A DNA stretch of 64,000 nucleotides from NCBI RefSeq assembly GCF_025232395.1, contig NZ_CP065938.1, positions 186,001 to 250,000 on the forward strand. The letters are read 5' to 3'. Shown piece by piece: positions 33,159 through 40,865 of this stretch. The translations under genes and the position numbers were made by a program. The notes beneath the pieces were generated by a model. The model was not told the origin of the DNA, did no database searches, and saw nothing but the letters and a program-made list of their open reading frames with translations. Source of the DNA: Taurinivorans muris (GTDB lineage Bacteria > Desulfobacterota > Desulfovibrionia > Desulfovibrionales > Desulfovibrionaceae). Within the stretch, counting starts at the first letter, position 1. Each line of letters starts with the position of its first letter.

Positions 33159-35666
33159 ATGTCTTCTGAAATAAATTTGGAAATGGGAAATTCTGATAAC
33201 AAGCAAAATCCTGAAAAAGCGCCTGAAAAAAAACATACCGTGCTTAAATTTTTATTTGTTTTTTGCGTGCTTGGCGCCCTTGTCGCCTGTGTGGCGGGGT
33301 ATGGGCTGTACCGCTGGGCTGTGAACGATTTGCCGAGTTTCAGCAAGATAGCCGACTATAAACCCGCACAAGTGACGACAGTCCTCGCTCGTGACGGAAG
33401 CCTGATCGGGCAGTTATACCGTGAAAAACGGTATGTTATCGGCATGAGTGAAATGTCTCCCCATTTACCCCATGCTTTTTTGGCAGTGGAGGATTCTGAA
33501 TTTTATGATCACCCCGGGGTGAATATCGCTGCGATTTTCCGTGCTTTTATCGCAAATATGAAGTCCGGAAACATTTCACAAGGCGGAAGCACCATTACCC
33601 AGCAGATTGTGAAGCGTCTCATGCTCACGCCCGAAAAAAGTTACGAGCGCAAGCTGAAGGAAGCTATCCTTGCATACCGCCTTGAAAAACAGCTTTCCAA
33701 AGATGACATTTTAACCATTTATCTGAATCAAATTTTTTTAGGCAGCAATGCGTATGGGGTCGAAGCCGCCGCCCGTACCTATTTCGGTAAGCACGCCAGC
33801 GAACTCAGCATTGCAGAATGCGCCATGATTGCGGGACTGCCCCAATCGCCTTCCACCCATAACCCTTACAGGCATCCGGAAGCCGCCAAAAAAAGACAGG
33901 AACATGTTTTACGGCGCATGCGCGACCTTGGCTGGATAACCGACGAGGAATTTGAACAGGCGTTTTATGAAAAACTGGAATTTTCCTCCATGCCGTCATT
34001 CATGGGGCGTGAGGGCGGCTGGTATTTGGAAGAGGTCCGCCGTCAGCTCATTGATCTGTTTACGGAAGAATTTTCCGCCGAACTTGGTTTTGACATCGGG
34101 GTTTACGGAGAAGATATTGTTTATGAACAAGGGCTGACTGTTCATACTTCCATGGAACCTGTGCAGCAAATTCTTGCGGACAAGGCTTTTCGCCGCGGGC
34201 TTGAAGAGGCTGCCAAACGACAGGGCTATGAAGGGGCGATAGCGCAGGTTTCCATTAATGACGTATCGGCATTTTTTGAGGAAAATCCTTTTGATATTGA
34301 TAAATTCAAACAAGGTGAATGGCAGAAAGCCGTTGTTTTGGAAACGGAAAAAGCAGGTGCTGCTGTTCGTCTCGGAGAATATGAAGGGTTTTTATCCGTC
34401 AATACCATGGGGTGGGCAAGAAAGCCTCATAAAGCCTATAACGGGCGGTTTACGGCAAATGCCGTAAAAGACGCCCGCGAGGTTTTGAATAAAGGCGATG
34501 TTGTTTGGGTTTCTTTAAATTTGCCTGTTCAAAAAGAATTGGATAAATTGAAAAAGAATAATCCCCAAAATTTGGCTTTGGAAGAAGCGGAACTTGTTGC
34601 TGAAAAAGTTTTGCCCGTTGCTTTGCAGCAATATCCGCGCGTGCAGGGAGCCATGATAGCCCTTGAACCTAGAACGGGCGATGTGGTCGCAATGGTCGGA
34701 GGCTATGAATTCAGTTACGACGGTGACCAGTTCAACCGTGCAACGCAAGCCAAACGTCAGCCCGGGTCCGCTTTTAAGCCTTTTGTTTATTCCGCCGCTT
34801 TGGATGCTGGGTTTACAGCAGGCTCCATGACTTTGGACGCGCCGATCATGATTATCGATACGTTTGCGAACAATGTCTGGCGTCCGCAAAATTTCGGCGG
34901 TAAATTCGACGGTCCGCTTCGTTTCAACAGGGCGTTGGCGCGTTCAAGAAATTTGTCAACAATCAGAATCGCCCAGGAAATCGGCATGGATACGGTTCTT
35001 GAAAGAGCAAGGCAAATGAAGCTTGCGAGGGAATATCCTTTGCCTACGCTTGCGGTAAGCCTCGGGGCTATCGAGGTGCTGCCCATTGACGTTGTTTGTT
35101 CCTACAGCGCTTTCGCTAATTTGGGTAAACGCCCCAATCCCCGTTTTATTCAAAAAATTGTCGGACCTTTTGGCAATACCCTTTATGAAACGGAACCGGA
35201 ACTTGAAGAAGTGATAACTCCTCAAAATGCTTATATCATGTCGCAGCTTTTGGAAGGGGTTATCCAATATGGTACTGCGACGGCTTTAAAAGAAATAGAC
35301 CGTCCTCTCGCAGGAAAAACAGGAACGACCAATAATGAGGTTGACGCTTGGTTTGTGGGATTGACTCCGGAACTTGTCACTGCCGCATATGTGGGCTTTG
35401 ACCAAATTGAGCCTATGGGACGCGGCGAAACCGGAACCGGTGCTGCACTTCCGATTTATAAGTATTTTGCTGAGGAAGTTTTTCAATATTATCCCCCAAC
35501 GGATTTTGAGCAGCCGGAAAATATTTATTTTAGAACCGTTGATGGCATATCCTTGCCTTTTGTTGTGGGAACAACACCGGAAACAGGGATTAATGCCGTG
35601 CAGCCCGATAATGTGACGGAAAGCGATTCCGCGGAAGAATTGCTTATGCAAGGTTTTGATATGTAA
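33159..35666 (+). CDS. mrcA: Penicillin-binding protein 1A (bifunctional peptidoglycan synthase)
   Basis: Main class A peptidoglycan polymerase and cross-linker, 835 residues. A short cytoplasmic tail is followed by a membrane helix (about 27-50). The glycosyltransferase domain has catalytic E111 in AVEDSEFYDHPGVN, then GGSTITQQIVKR. An OB-like insert follows, then the transpeptidase with SAFK (S537, K540), SRN, and KTG at 720-722. The C-terminus is short, without the extra domain seen in the PbpC protein at 13944. It begins 25 bases after gatB. Tandem hairpins follow the stop. Confidence 0.95.
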   Translation: MSSEINLEMGNSDNKQNPEKAPEKKHTVLKFLFVFCVLGALVACVAGYGLYRWAVNDLPSFSKIADYKPAQVTTVLARDGSLIGQLYREKRYVIGMSEMSPHLPHAFLAVEDSEFYDHPGVNIAAIFRAFIANMKSGNISQGGSTITQQIVKRLMLTPEKSYERKLKEAILAYRLEKQLSKDDILTIYLNQIFLGSNAYGVEAAARTYFGKHASELSIAECAMIAGLPQSPSTHNPYRHPEAAKKRQEHVLRRMRDLGWITDEEFEQAFYEKLEFSSMPSFMGREGGWYLEEVRRQLIDLFTEEFSAELGFDIGVYGEDIVYEQGLTVHTSMEPVQQILADKAFRRGLEEAAKRQGYEGAIAQVSINDVSAFFEENPFDIDKFKQGEWQKAVVLETEKAGAAVRLGEYEGFLSVNTMGWARKPHKAYNGRFTANAVKDAREVLNKGDVVWVSLNLPVQKELDKLKKNNPQNLALEEAELVAEKVLPVALQQYPRVQGAMIALEPRTGDVVAMVGGYEFSYDGDQFNRATQAKRQPGSAFKPFVYSAALDAGFTAGSMTLDAPIMIIDTFANNVWRPQNFGGKFDGPLRFNRALARSRNLSTIRIAQEIGMDTVLERARQMKLAREYPLPTLAVSLGAIEVLPIDVVCSYSAFANLGKRPNPRFIQKIVGPFGNTLYETEPELEEVITPQNAYIMSQLLEGVIQYGTATALKEIDRPLAGKTGTTNNEVDAWFVGLTPELVTAAYVGFDQIEPMGRGETGTGAALPIYKYFAEEVFQYYPPTDFEQPENIYFRTVDGISLPFVVGTTPETGINAVQPDNVTESDSAEELLMQGFDM

Positions 35667-35673
35667 ATCAACA

Positions 35674-35704
35674 AAAAGGGAGAGGGGAGTACCCTTTTCT
35701 TTTT
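35674..35704 (+). terminator. First terminator after the PBP1A gene
   Basis: AAAAGGG / CCCTTTT stem with an 11-base loop and a T-rich 3' side. Confidence 0.65.
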
Positions 35705-35705
35705 A

Positions 35706-35757
35706 CCCGTCGGTTCCTGCCATGGTGGTTGGTGCCATTCCCCAAGACGGGTTTTTT
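35706..35757 (+). terminator. Second terminator after the PBP1A gene
   Basis: CCCGTC (35706-35711) pairs with GACGGG (35746-35751), followed by six T. The 34-base interior may fold further. It ends just before the small gene at 35775. Confidence 0.65.
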
Positions 35758-35774
35758 AATACTGCGAGGTCGGC

Positions 35775-35945
35775 ATGGAAAGACTGGAAAAGGAAGTTTT
35801 GCAAGTCAGCAAGGAAATTGCGGTGAAATTTATTGAAACGCAGCGTATTTCCCCTACGAATTTTGCGGAAATATTTCCTAATGTTTATAAAGTTGTTTTA
35901 GAAACTGTTATGGCAGGGCAACAAGCTCTTGAAAGTAAAAAATAA
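35775..35945 (+). CDS. Small hypothetical protein, 56 residues
   Basis: Short open frame with GAGGT five bases before the ATG and a regular amphipathic composition: EVLQVSKEIAVKFIETQRIS, then PTNFAEIFPNVYKVVLETV. It has the look of a compact all-helical protein, with no cysteines, membrane segment or known motif. The reading frame fits exactly between two terminators upstream and ubiE 20 bases downstream, so it is probably co-transcribed with ubiE. I recognise no function. The coding case rests on the ribosome site, the length and plausible residue pattern. Confidence 0.65.
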   Translation: MERLEKEVLQVSKEIAVKFIETQRISPTNFAEIFPNVYKVVLETVMAGQQALESKK

Positions 35946-35965
35946 TTTTTATAAAGTAGGAAAAT

Positions 35966-36925
35966 ATGGCGGTTAAGACAAGTTCTTCAAATACGGCAAG
36001 AGGAACAAAAAAGGCAGGTCCGAAGCAAAGCCGCGCGAAAAAGGCGCACGCTGAAAATGTTGCTGAACGGATTGACGCAAAGGGCGCGGTCGATACTTTT
36101 CACGAAACAGTGAATAACGAACATACTCATTTTAAGGAACAAGAGGAAAAAAGTATGGAAAATAAACATGATATGAATAACGAAGAAAAGAATGCCAATG
36201 CGGTTCTCGAACCTGAATTTGCAGCGAGCGAACAAACTGAAAAGGTTTGCGCCATGTTTAAAACCATTACCAAGCATTATGATTTATTAAACCATATTTG
36301 CAGCTTAGGTCTTGATTTTTGGTGGCGTAAAGTTCTTGTGGACGGTTTTGTTTTGGGTCCGACCCGTAAAATTTTGGATATGGCGGCAGGAACGCTTGAT
36401 GTGAGCCTTTATGCTTTGAAAAAGCATAAGCAAGCCCATATTGTCGCAGGGGATATTTGTCCTGAAATGCTTGAAATGGGGAAAGAAAAACTTAAAGCAA
36501 AAGATACGGATAGGATCGAGGTAAAAATTATCGACGCTCTTTCCATTCCTTATGCTGAAAATAGTTTCGATGTGGTGAGTATTGCTTTTGGCATTAGGAA
36601 TATTGAGGATAAAGTTAAAGCATTAACTGAAATGAAAAAAGTTTTAACCGTTGGCGGACAGCTGCATGTTTTGGAATTGTCACCGGTAAAAAATCCTCTT
36701 TTGCAAAAATGCTATTATTTTTATCTTGAAAAAATCATGCCGCAAATTGCGAAGCTTTTTGGGCAGCGCGCGGAGGCGTATCAGTATTTAGCGCAAAGCG
36801 TCAAAGCTTTTCCCGACCAAGAAGCGTTTTGCGAGGAGCTCAAACAGGCAGGTTTTGAATTTGTGCAATACAAAAAATTAACCTTTGGAATTGCTACCCT
36901 TTATACGGCAATCAAGTCAAAATAA
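35966..36925 (+). CDS. ubiE: Demethylmenaquinone/ubiquinone C-methyltransferase (UbiE/MenG), with N-terminal extension
   Basis: SAM-dependent methyltransferase completing menaquinone synthesis. The methyltransferase domain starts near residue 92 (VCAMFKTITKHYDLLNH), with LDMAAGTLDVSLY for the SAM-binding glycine-rich loop, GDICPEML, and GIRNIEDKVKAL. Two starts are credible. The first ATG (35966, with TAGGAAA) gives 319 residues, including about 63 extra basic, Ala/Lys-rich ones (TKKAGPKQSRAKKAHA). A second ATG at 36155 has AAGAGGAAAA and gives 256 residues, the normal family length. The annotation uses the long form; the short form may be the main product. In an anaerobe, menaquinone is the expected substrate. 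Confidence 0.9.
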   Translation: MAVKTSSSNTARGTKKAGPKQSRAKKAHAENVAERIDAKGAVDTFHETVNNEHTHFKEQEEKSMENKHDMNNEEKNANAVLEPEFAASEQTEKVCAMFKTITKHYDLLNHICSLGLDFWWRKVLVDGFVLGPTRKILDMAAGTLDVSLYALKKHKQAHIVAGDICPEMLEMGKEKLKAKDTDRIEVKIIDALSIPYAENSFDVVSIAFGIRNIEDKVKALTEMKKVLTVGGQLHVLELSPVKNPLLQKCYYFYLEKIMPQIAKLFGQRAEAYQYLAQSVKAFPDQEAFCEELKQAGFEFVQYKKLTFGIATLYTAIKSK

Positions 36926-36991
36926 AAAAAATGTGAAAAACAAAAAAAAATGCTTGCAATTCAAGCATAAATAGCATAAAAGATTTTTCGT

Positions 36992-37076
36992 GCCCAGGTG
37001 GTGGAATTGGTAGACACACTACTTTGAGGTGGTAGCGCTGCGAGGCGTGGGAGTTCGAGTCTCCCCCTGGGCACCA
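36992..37076 (+). tRNA. tRNA-Leu (anticodon GAG), copy 1
   Basis: 85 bases including encoded CCA. Acceptor GCCCAGG pairs perfectly with CCTGGGC; anticodon arm CTACT-TTGAGGT-GGTAG gives anticodon GAG, reading CUC/CUU. It has the long variable arm of a class II tRNA and TTCGAGT in the T-loop. Confidence 0.97.
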
Positions 37077-37115
37077 TCTTTTTGAAACAGTTTGCATGAG
37101 TTTATATTGAAATTT

Positions 37116-37200
37116 GCCCAGGTGGTGGAATTGGTAGACACACTACTTTGAGGTGGTAGCGCTGCGAGGCGTGGGAGTTCGAGTCTCCCCTTGGGCACCA
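37116..37200 (+). tRNA. tRNA-Leu (anticodon GAG), copy 2
   Basis: Identical to copy 1 except for one base in the 3' acceptor strand (CTTGGGC instead of CCTGGGC), which changes a G-C pair to G-U. 39 bases separate the two. CCA is encoded. Confidence 0.97.
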
Positions 37201-37205
37201 TAGAT

Positions 37206-37233
37206 AAGGATTACTTTTTGTAATCCTTTTTTT
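37206..37233 (+). terminator. Terminator of the tRNA-Leu pair
   Basis: AAGGATTAC / GTAATCCTT stem, loop TTTTT, followed by a run of seven T starting six bases after the second tRNA. Confidence 0.85.
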
Positions 37234-37250
37234 GTGTTGAAATTACAAAT

Positions 37251-37279
37251 AAAAAGCACTTGCGGAGCAAGTGTTTTTT
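37251..37279. terminator. Terminator between the tRNAs and ahbD, probably serving ahbD
   Basis: CACTTGC / GCAAGTG stem with loop GGA, A-rich 5' flank and T-rich 3' flank, so it can act on both strands. It lies 35 bases past the ahbD stop on the minus strand. Confidence 0.75.
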
Positions 37280-37313
37280 ATTTTGATATTCAAAAATTGT
37301 TTGCAGCAGTTTG

Positions 37314-38498
37314 TTATGCTTTTTTCTTTGGAATATAGGAGCAAAGCGGTTCTTCGCCCATGGGGTTGTTATTCATGGAATAAGCTCTTGCCCTGCAGCC
37401 GCCGCAAACCTTGTGAAATTCGCAAACCCCGCATTTGCCTTCGTATTCTTCTTGGGTTCTGAATTTTTTAAACCAAGGCGTTTCTTTCCAAATTTCCGGG
37501 AAGCCGGAATTGCGGATATTGCCGCAGTCAAGTTCCAAGTAGCCGCAGGGCTGTACTTGTCCTGTGTGGCTGATGAAGCAAAATCCCGTTCCGCCGAGGC
37601 AGCCCCGCGTCATTGCGTCCATGCCGAAATTTTCAAAATTGACGGGAACATTCTCTTTTGCCGCTTTTTGCCGCATGATACGGTAATAATGGGGCGCGCA
37701 GGTCGCTTTTAAATGCATGGACGTTGTTTTTCTAAAATCATAAAACCAGTGCAAAACCTCTTCGTATTCCTCGGCTGTGATTACTTCCGCACTCAAACTT
37801 GAAGCTCTTCCCATGGGCACGAGCAGAAAAATATGCCATGCGGCTGCTCCGATTTTTTCGCAAAGTTCAAAAATCTGTTTGAATGTATGCAAATTGGTTT
37901 TTGTGACAGTCGTATTGATTTGAAATTCTATGCCATGTTGTTTTAAAAGTTCTATCCCATGCATGGAAGCGTCGAAAGCTCCTTTTACGCCGCGGAATTC
38001 GTCATGGCTTTGGGCATTGTGTCCGTCTATGGAAATGGAGCAGCGGGCAAAGCCGGCTTCCTTTATTTTAAGGACGTTTTCTTCATTGATCAGCGTTCCG
38101 TTGGGGCTCATTACGCAGCGCAGGCCCTGTTCTTTCGCAAAGCTTGCGAGCTCATAAACATCCGGGCGCATCATGGGATCGCCGCCCGTGAAAATGATAA
38201 TGGGATCGCCGACTTCCTTAAAGCTTGTGATGAGGTTTTTGGCTTCTTCCGTGCCGAGTTCTCCCGCATAGGGGTCAGGATGGGCTTCCGCCCGGCAATG
38301 CTTGCAGGCAAGATTGCAGGATCGGGTCACTTCCCATGCGATGAGACGGCATTTCGGGGTGACGCCGTCAGCTAAAAAACGGTTGGCATGGGGGTGGTTT
38401 CCCATTGGTCCGTTATGTCCGCCGTGCCCGTCTTGGCTGTGCTTTTTTTCCATATCCCGCATATCGGGGGCAAGTTCCGTACAATGAGGCTTATTCAT
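37314..38498 (-). CDS. ahbD: AhbD-type radical SAM heme synthase (Fe-coproporphyrin III to heme)
   Basis: 394-residue radical SAM protein. The cluster motif is C61, C65, C68 in CNLACKHC; GGDPMMRPD follows. The C-terminus has a SPASM/twitch-like set of cysteines (RGCLGGTGFC, CGYLELDC, CGVCEFHKVCGGC) for an auxiliary cluster. This layout, together with hemB directly upstream in the same operon, fits AhbD, which performs the last decarboxylations of the siroheme-dependent heme pathway of sulfate reducers and archaea. The first 40 residues include a His/Gly-rich stretch (HSQDGHGGHNGPMGNHPH) that may bind metal. NirJ or another SPASM enzyme is the alternative; the hemB linkage favours AhbD. Confidence 0.85.
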   Translation of the reverse strand: MNKPHCTELAPDMRDMEKKHSQDGHGGHNGPMGNHPHANRFLADGVTPKCRLIAWEVTRSCNLACKHCRAEAHPDPYAGELGTEEAKNLITSFKEVGDPIIIFTGGDPMMRPDVYELASFAKEQGLRCVMSPNGTLINEENVLKIKEAGFARCSISIDGHNAQSHDEFRGVKGAFDASMHGIELLKQHGIEFQINTTVTKTNLHTFKQIFELCEKIGAAAWHIFLLVPMGRASSLSAEVITAEEYEEVLHWFYDFRKTTSMHLKATCAPHYYRIMRQKAAKENVPVNFENFGMDAMTRGCLGGTGFCFISHTGQVQPCGYLELDCGNIRNSGFPEIWKETPWFKKFRTQEEYEGKCGVCEFHKVCGGCRARAYSMNNNPMGEEPLCSYIPKKKA

Positions 38499-38517
38499 AG
38501 TATTCCTTTATAATCGT

Positions 38518-39507
38518 CTATTTCACAAGTCCTTTTTCAAGGAGTTCTTCCGCAAAATATGTAATAATCAGCTTCGCCCCCGCTCTTTTCATGCCGATAA
38601 GGGATTCCATGATAATAGCTTCTTCATTGATCCAGCCATTGATTCCTGCTGCTTTAATCATGGAATATTCACCGCTTACCTGATATGCCGCAAGCGGAAC
38701 ATTGGTGCTGTCATAAACCATGCGGATAATATCTTGATACGCGCCTGCAGGTTTGATAATGAAAATATCGGCGCCTTCTTCAATATCCGCATGCATTTCA
38801 CGCATAGCTTCGGATATGTTCCTGCAATCCATTTGATAGGTGCGCCTGTCGCCGAATTTTGGTGTGGATTCAGCCGCGTCACGGAACGGACCGTAATAGG
38901 CGGAAGCGTATTTCACAGCATAAGACATAATCGGGGTTTGCTGGAACCCTTCTTCGTCAAGAGTTTGGCGTATTGCTAAAATACGTCCGTCCATCATATC
39001 GGAGGGGGCGACGATGTCGGCTCCCGCCTTAGCATGGGAAAGAGCGGTTTTAGCCAATAATTTCAAAGTGCTGTCATTGAGGACAAGCCCTTTGCTGTCG
39101 CCTTCGTGCAGAAGTCCGCAATGACCGTGGGAAGTGTATTCACAAAGGCAGACATCGGTAATGACGATAAGTTCCGGAAAATTCTTTTTAAGCATTCGTA
39201 CGGCTTGCTGAACAATGCCGTTTTCATTATATGCTTCGGAGGCGATAGGGTCTTTTCTTTTTGGAATACCGAAAAGAAGTATGGACTTTAAGCCGTGCTG
39301 CACGGCTTTTTTTACTGTTTCATCGAGTTGTTTTAAAGATAACTGATATTGTCCCGGCATGGAGGAAATAGGGCTTTTAAAGTTTTCATCATCAGTTTCA
39401 ACTACAAAATAGGGCATGATTAAATCATTTACAGTGACTTGTGTTTCCGCCATTAAATCGCGAAGCGCAGCGCTGCCGCGAAGTCTTCTTCCTCGATAAA
39501 ATTCCAT
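38518..39507 (-). CDS. hemB: Porphobilinogen synthase (delta-aminolevulinate dehydratase) HemB
   Basis: Condenses two 5-aminolevulinates to porphobilinogen, feeding siroheme, heme and cobalamin. Zinc-type site: C120, C122 and C130 in VCLCEYTSHGHCG. Schiff-base lysines are K199 (SYAVKYASAYYGPFRD) and K252 (IIKPAGAYQD). 329 residues is normal. AAAGGAG precedes the ATG. ahbD follows 19 bases downstream. The divergent neighbour is a WYL regulator, with a palindrome between them. Confidence 0.97.
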   Translation of the reverse strand: MEFYRGRRLRGSAALRDLMAETQVTVNDLIMPYFVVETDDENFKSPISSMPGQYQLSLKQLDETVKKAVQHGLKSILLFGIPKRKDPIASEAYNENGIVQQAVRMLKKNFPELIVITDVCLCEYTSHGHCGLLHEGDSKGLVLNDSTLKLLAKTALSHAKAGADIVAPSDMMDGRILAIRQTLDEEGFQQTPIMSYAVKYASAYYGPFRDAAESTPKFGDRRTYQMDCRNISEAMREMHADIEEGADIFIIKPAGAYQDIIRMVYDSTNVPLAAYQVSGEYSMIKAAGINGWINEEAIIMESLIGMKRAGAKLIITYFAEELLEKGLVK

Positions 39508-39532
39508 AAATACTCCTTTGTTGCCATATGAT

Positions 39533-39550
39533 TGTTACGATATGATAACA
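39533..39550. promoter_or_regulatory. Candidate operator between hemB and the WYL regulator
   Basis: Imperfect 18-base palindrome TGTTACGATATGATAACA. The flanking sequence also gives two direct copies of ATATGAT, 14 bases apart (39526 and 39540). It lies just upstream of hemB. The binding protein is unknown; the adjacent regulator is one candidate. Confidence 0.35.
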
Positions 39551-39713
39551 CTTTGAAAATATTATATTAAATTCATGCTGTTAATGTATGCAAAATTGTT
39601 TGTTCCGTCAAGCAAAACAAAAAATAATCAGGAGGAAATCCTTATCTTGTGCATTTAATTTTTTTGCCGTATTTTTATGGCTATGGTATGGTACCATTGA
39701 GGCGGGTGAATGT

Positions 39714-40682
39714 ATGGCTTATGATAAAACACATGATATTTTGGAATTGGCTGTTTTAATGCAATCAAACCGGACAGGGGTTTCCTTGCAGGATATAATG
39801 GACAGGTTCGGCGTCGCACGCCGAACGGCTGAACGGATGAGAGATGTCATTATTGACAGGTTTCCGCAGGTTCAAGTCCGTACGGGGGAAAATAATACGA
39901 AACGCTGGTATGTTCCGCAGGGAACGCTTAAGGATTTCATCCAGTTTTCAGCGGAAGAATTGGTCGCTTTTGAAAAGGCGATAGCCTATCTGCAGGCTAA
40001 CAGCATGCAGGAAACTTCTGTTTTGCTGCAAAAGATTTTGGAAAAAATACGTGCGAATATCGTGGATAAAACATTTAATTGCATCGATACGGACGCCGAA
40101 GTTCTTTTGGAGGCTGAAGGGTTCGCTCATAGGGTCGGACCTAGGATTATCGTTTCACAGGAAATCATTCAAAAAATCCGTCAAGCGATTTTGAGTTTCA
40201 GGCAGATAAGAATTTCATACAAAAAGAAGTCAAGCGGAAAATTGGGTTCGTACCGGCTTTTGCCTTATGGAATTTTATATGGTGACAGAAATCATTATTT
40301 AGTTGCCAAACATAGTGACGGTTATGGCGGAAACAAGGTGCATTATTTTATTTTAAGCAATATTCTTGAAATGGAATTGCTTGATGAAGAATATGAAATT
40401 GACGAAGGCTTTAATTTAAAAAAGCTTGCAGAGCGTTCGTTTGGCGTTTTTCAAGAAGAACCTTTTGAAGTGGAGTGGCTTTTTGATAAAAGCGCTGCGG
40501 AAGAAGTTCTTCGTTATGAATTTCATCCCAATCAAACTGTTGTTGAAAATGAAGACGGCTCCGTGACAGTGCGTTTTTTTGCCGGCGGACGTTTGGAAAT
40601 GGATTGGCATTTGTATACGTGGGGGGATAAAGTCAAAGTCATCAAGCCGGAAGATTGGTATTCCGCAACTACCGAGCATTGA
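39714..40682 (+). CDS. WYL-domain transcriptional regulator
   Basis: 322-residue regulator with an N-terminal winged helix-turn-helix (about residues 1-65; VSLQDIMDRFGVARRTAERM) followed by a WYL ligand-sensing domain (about 140-220; QIRISYKKKSSGKLGSYRLLPYGILY) and a C-terminal WCX-like region. WYL proteins often sense nucleic-acid ligands or metabolites. The start at 39714 is chosen for GAGGCGGG; the frame is open for 126 bases upstream but encodes a hydrophobic, unrelated stretch. It diverges from hemB and may control itself or the heme genes (inference). Confidence 0.85.
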   Translation: MAYDKTHDILELAVLMQSNRTGVSLQDIMDRFGVARRTAERMRDVIIDRFPQVQVRTGENNTKRWYVPQGTLKDFIQFSAEELVAFEKAIAYLQANSMQETSVLLQKILEKIRANIVDKTFNCIDTDAEVLLEAEGFAHRVGPRIIVSQEIIQKIRQAILSFRQIRISYKKKSSGKLGSYRLLPYGILYGDRNHYLVAKHSDGYGGNKVHYFILSNILEMELLDEEYEIDEGFNLKKLAERSFGVFQEEPFEVEWLFDKSAAEEVLRYEFHPNQTVVENEDGSVTVRFFAGGRLEMDWHLYTWGDKVKVIKPEDWYSATTEH

Positions 40683-40795
40683 TTTCAAAAATGCCTAAAC
40701 GAAAAAATCCGTGATTAAATTTTGTTTTATGGCTGTGCAAATCGTTCCTGCTTCTTCATTATATCATTGCGGAAAGAAGGAGTAAATTTTTTCCT

Positions 40796-40838
40796 AAAAA
40801 ACCCCGCTCATCGGGCTTGTTTTGCCCAATGAACGGGG
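40796..40838 (-). terminator. Terminator of the gcv operon
   Basis: Long interrupted stem ACCCCG...CGGGC / GCCC...CGGGGT with a 7-base loop. On the minus strand it is followed by TTTTTT. It lies 28 bases past the gcvPB stop. Confidence 0.85.
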
Positions 40839-40865
40839 TGCTGTTCGATATTGTTTTTCGGACTC

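Noticed and set aside
39526-39550. Identification of the palindrome as an Fnr, Rex or Fur site
   Set aside because: It does not match the consensus half-sites of these regulators, so only an unnamed candidate operator is reported.
39588-39713. N-terminal extension of the WYL regulator by 42 residues
   Set aside because: The helix-turn-helix should begin near the protein start, and the ATG at 39714 has its own GAGGCGGG site.
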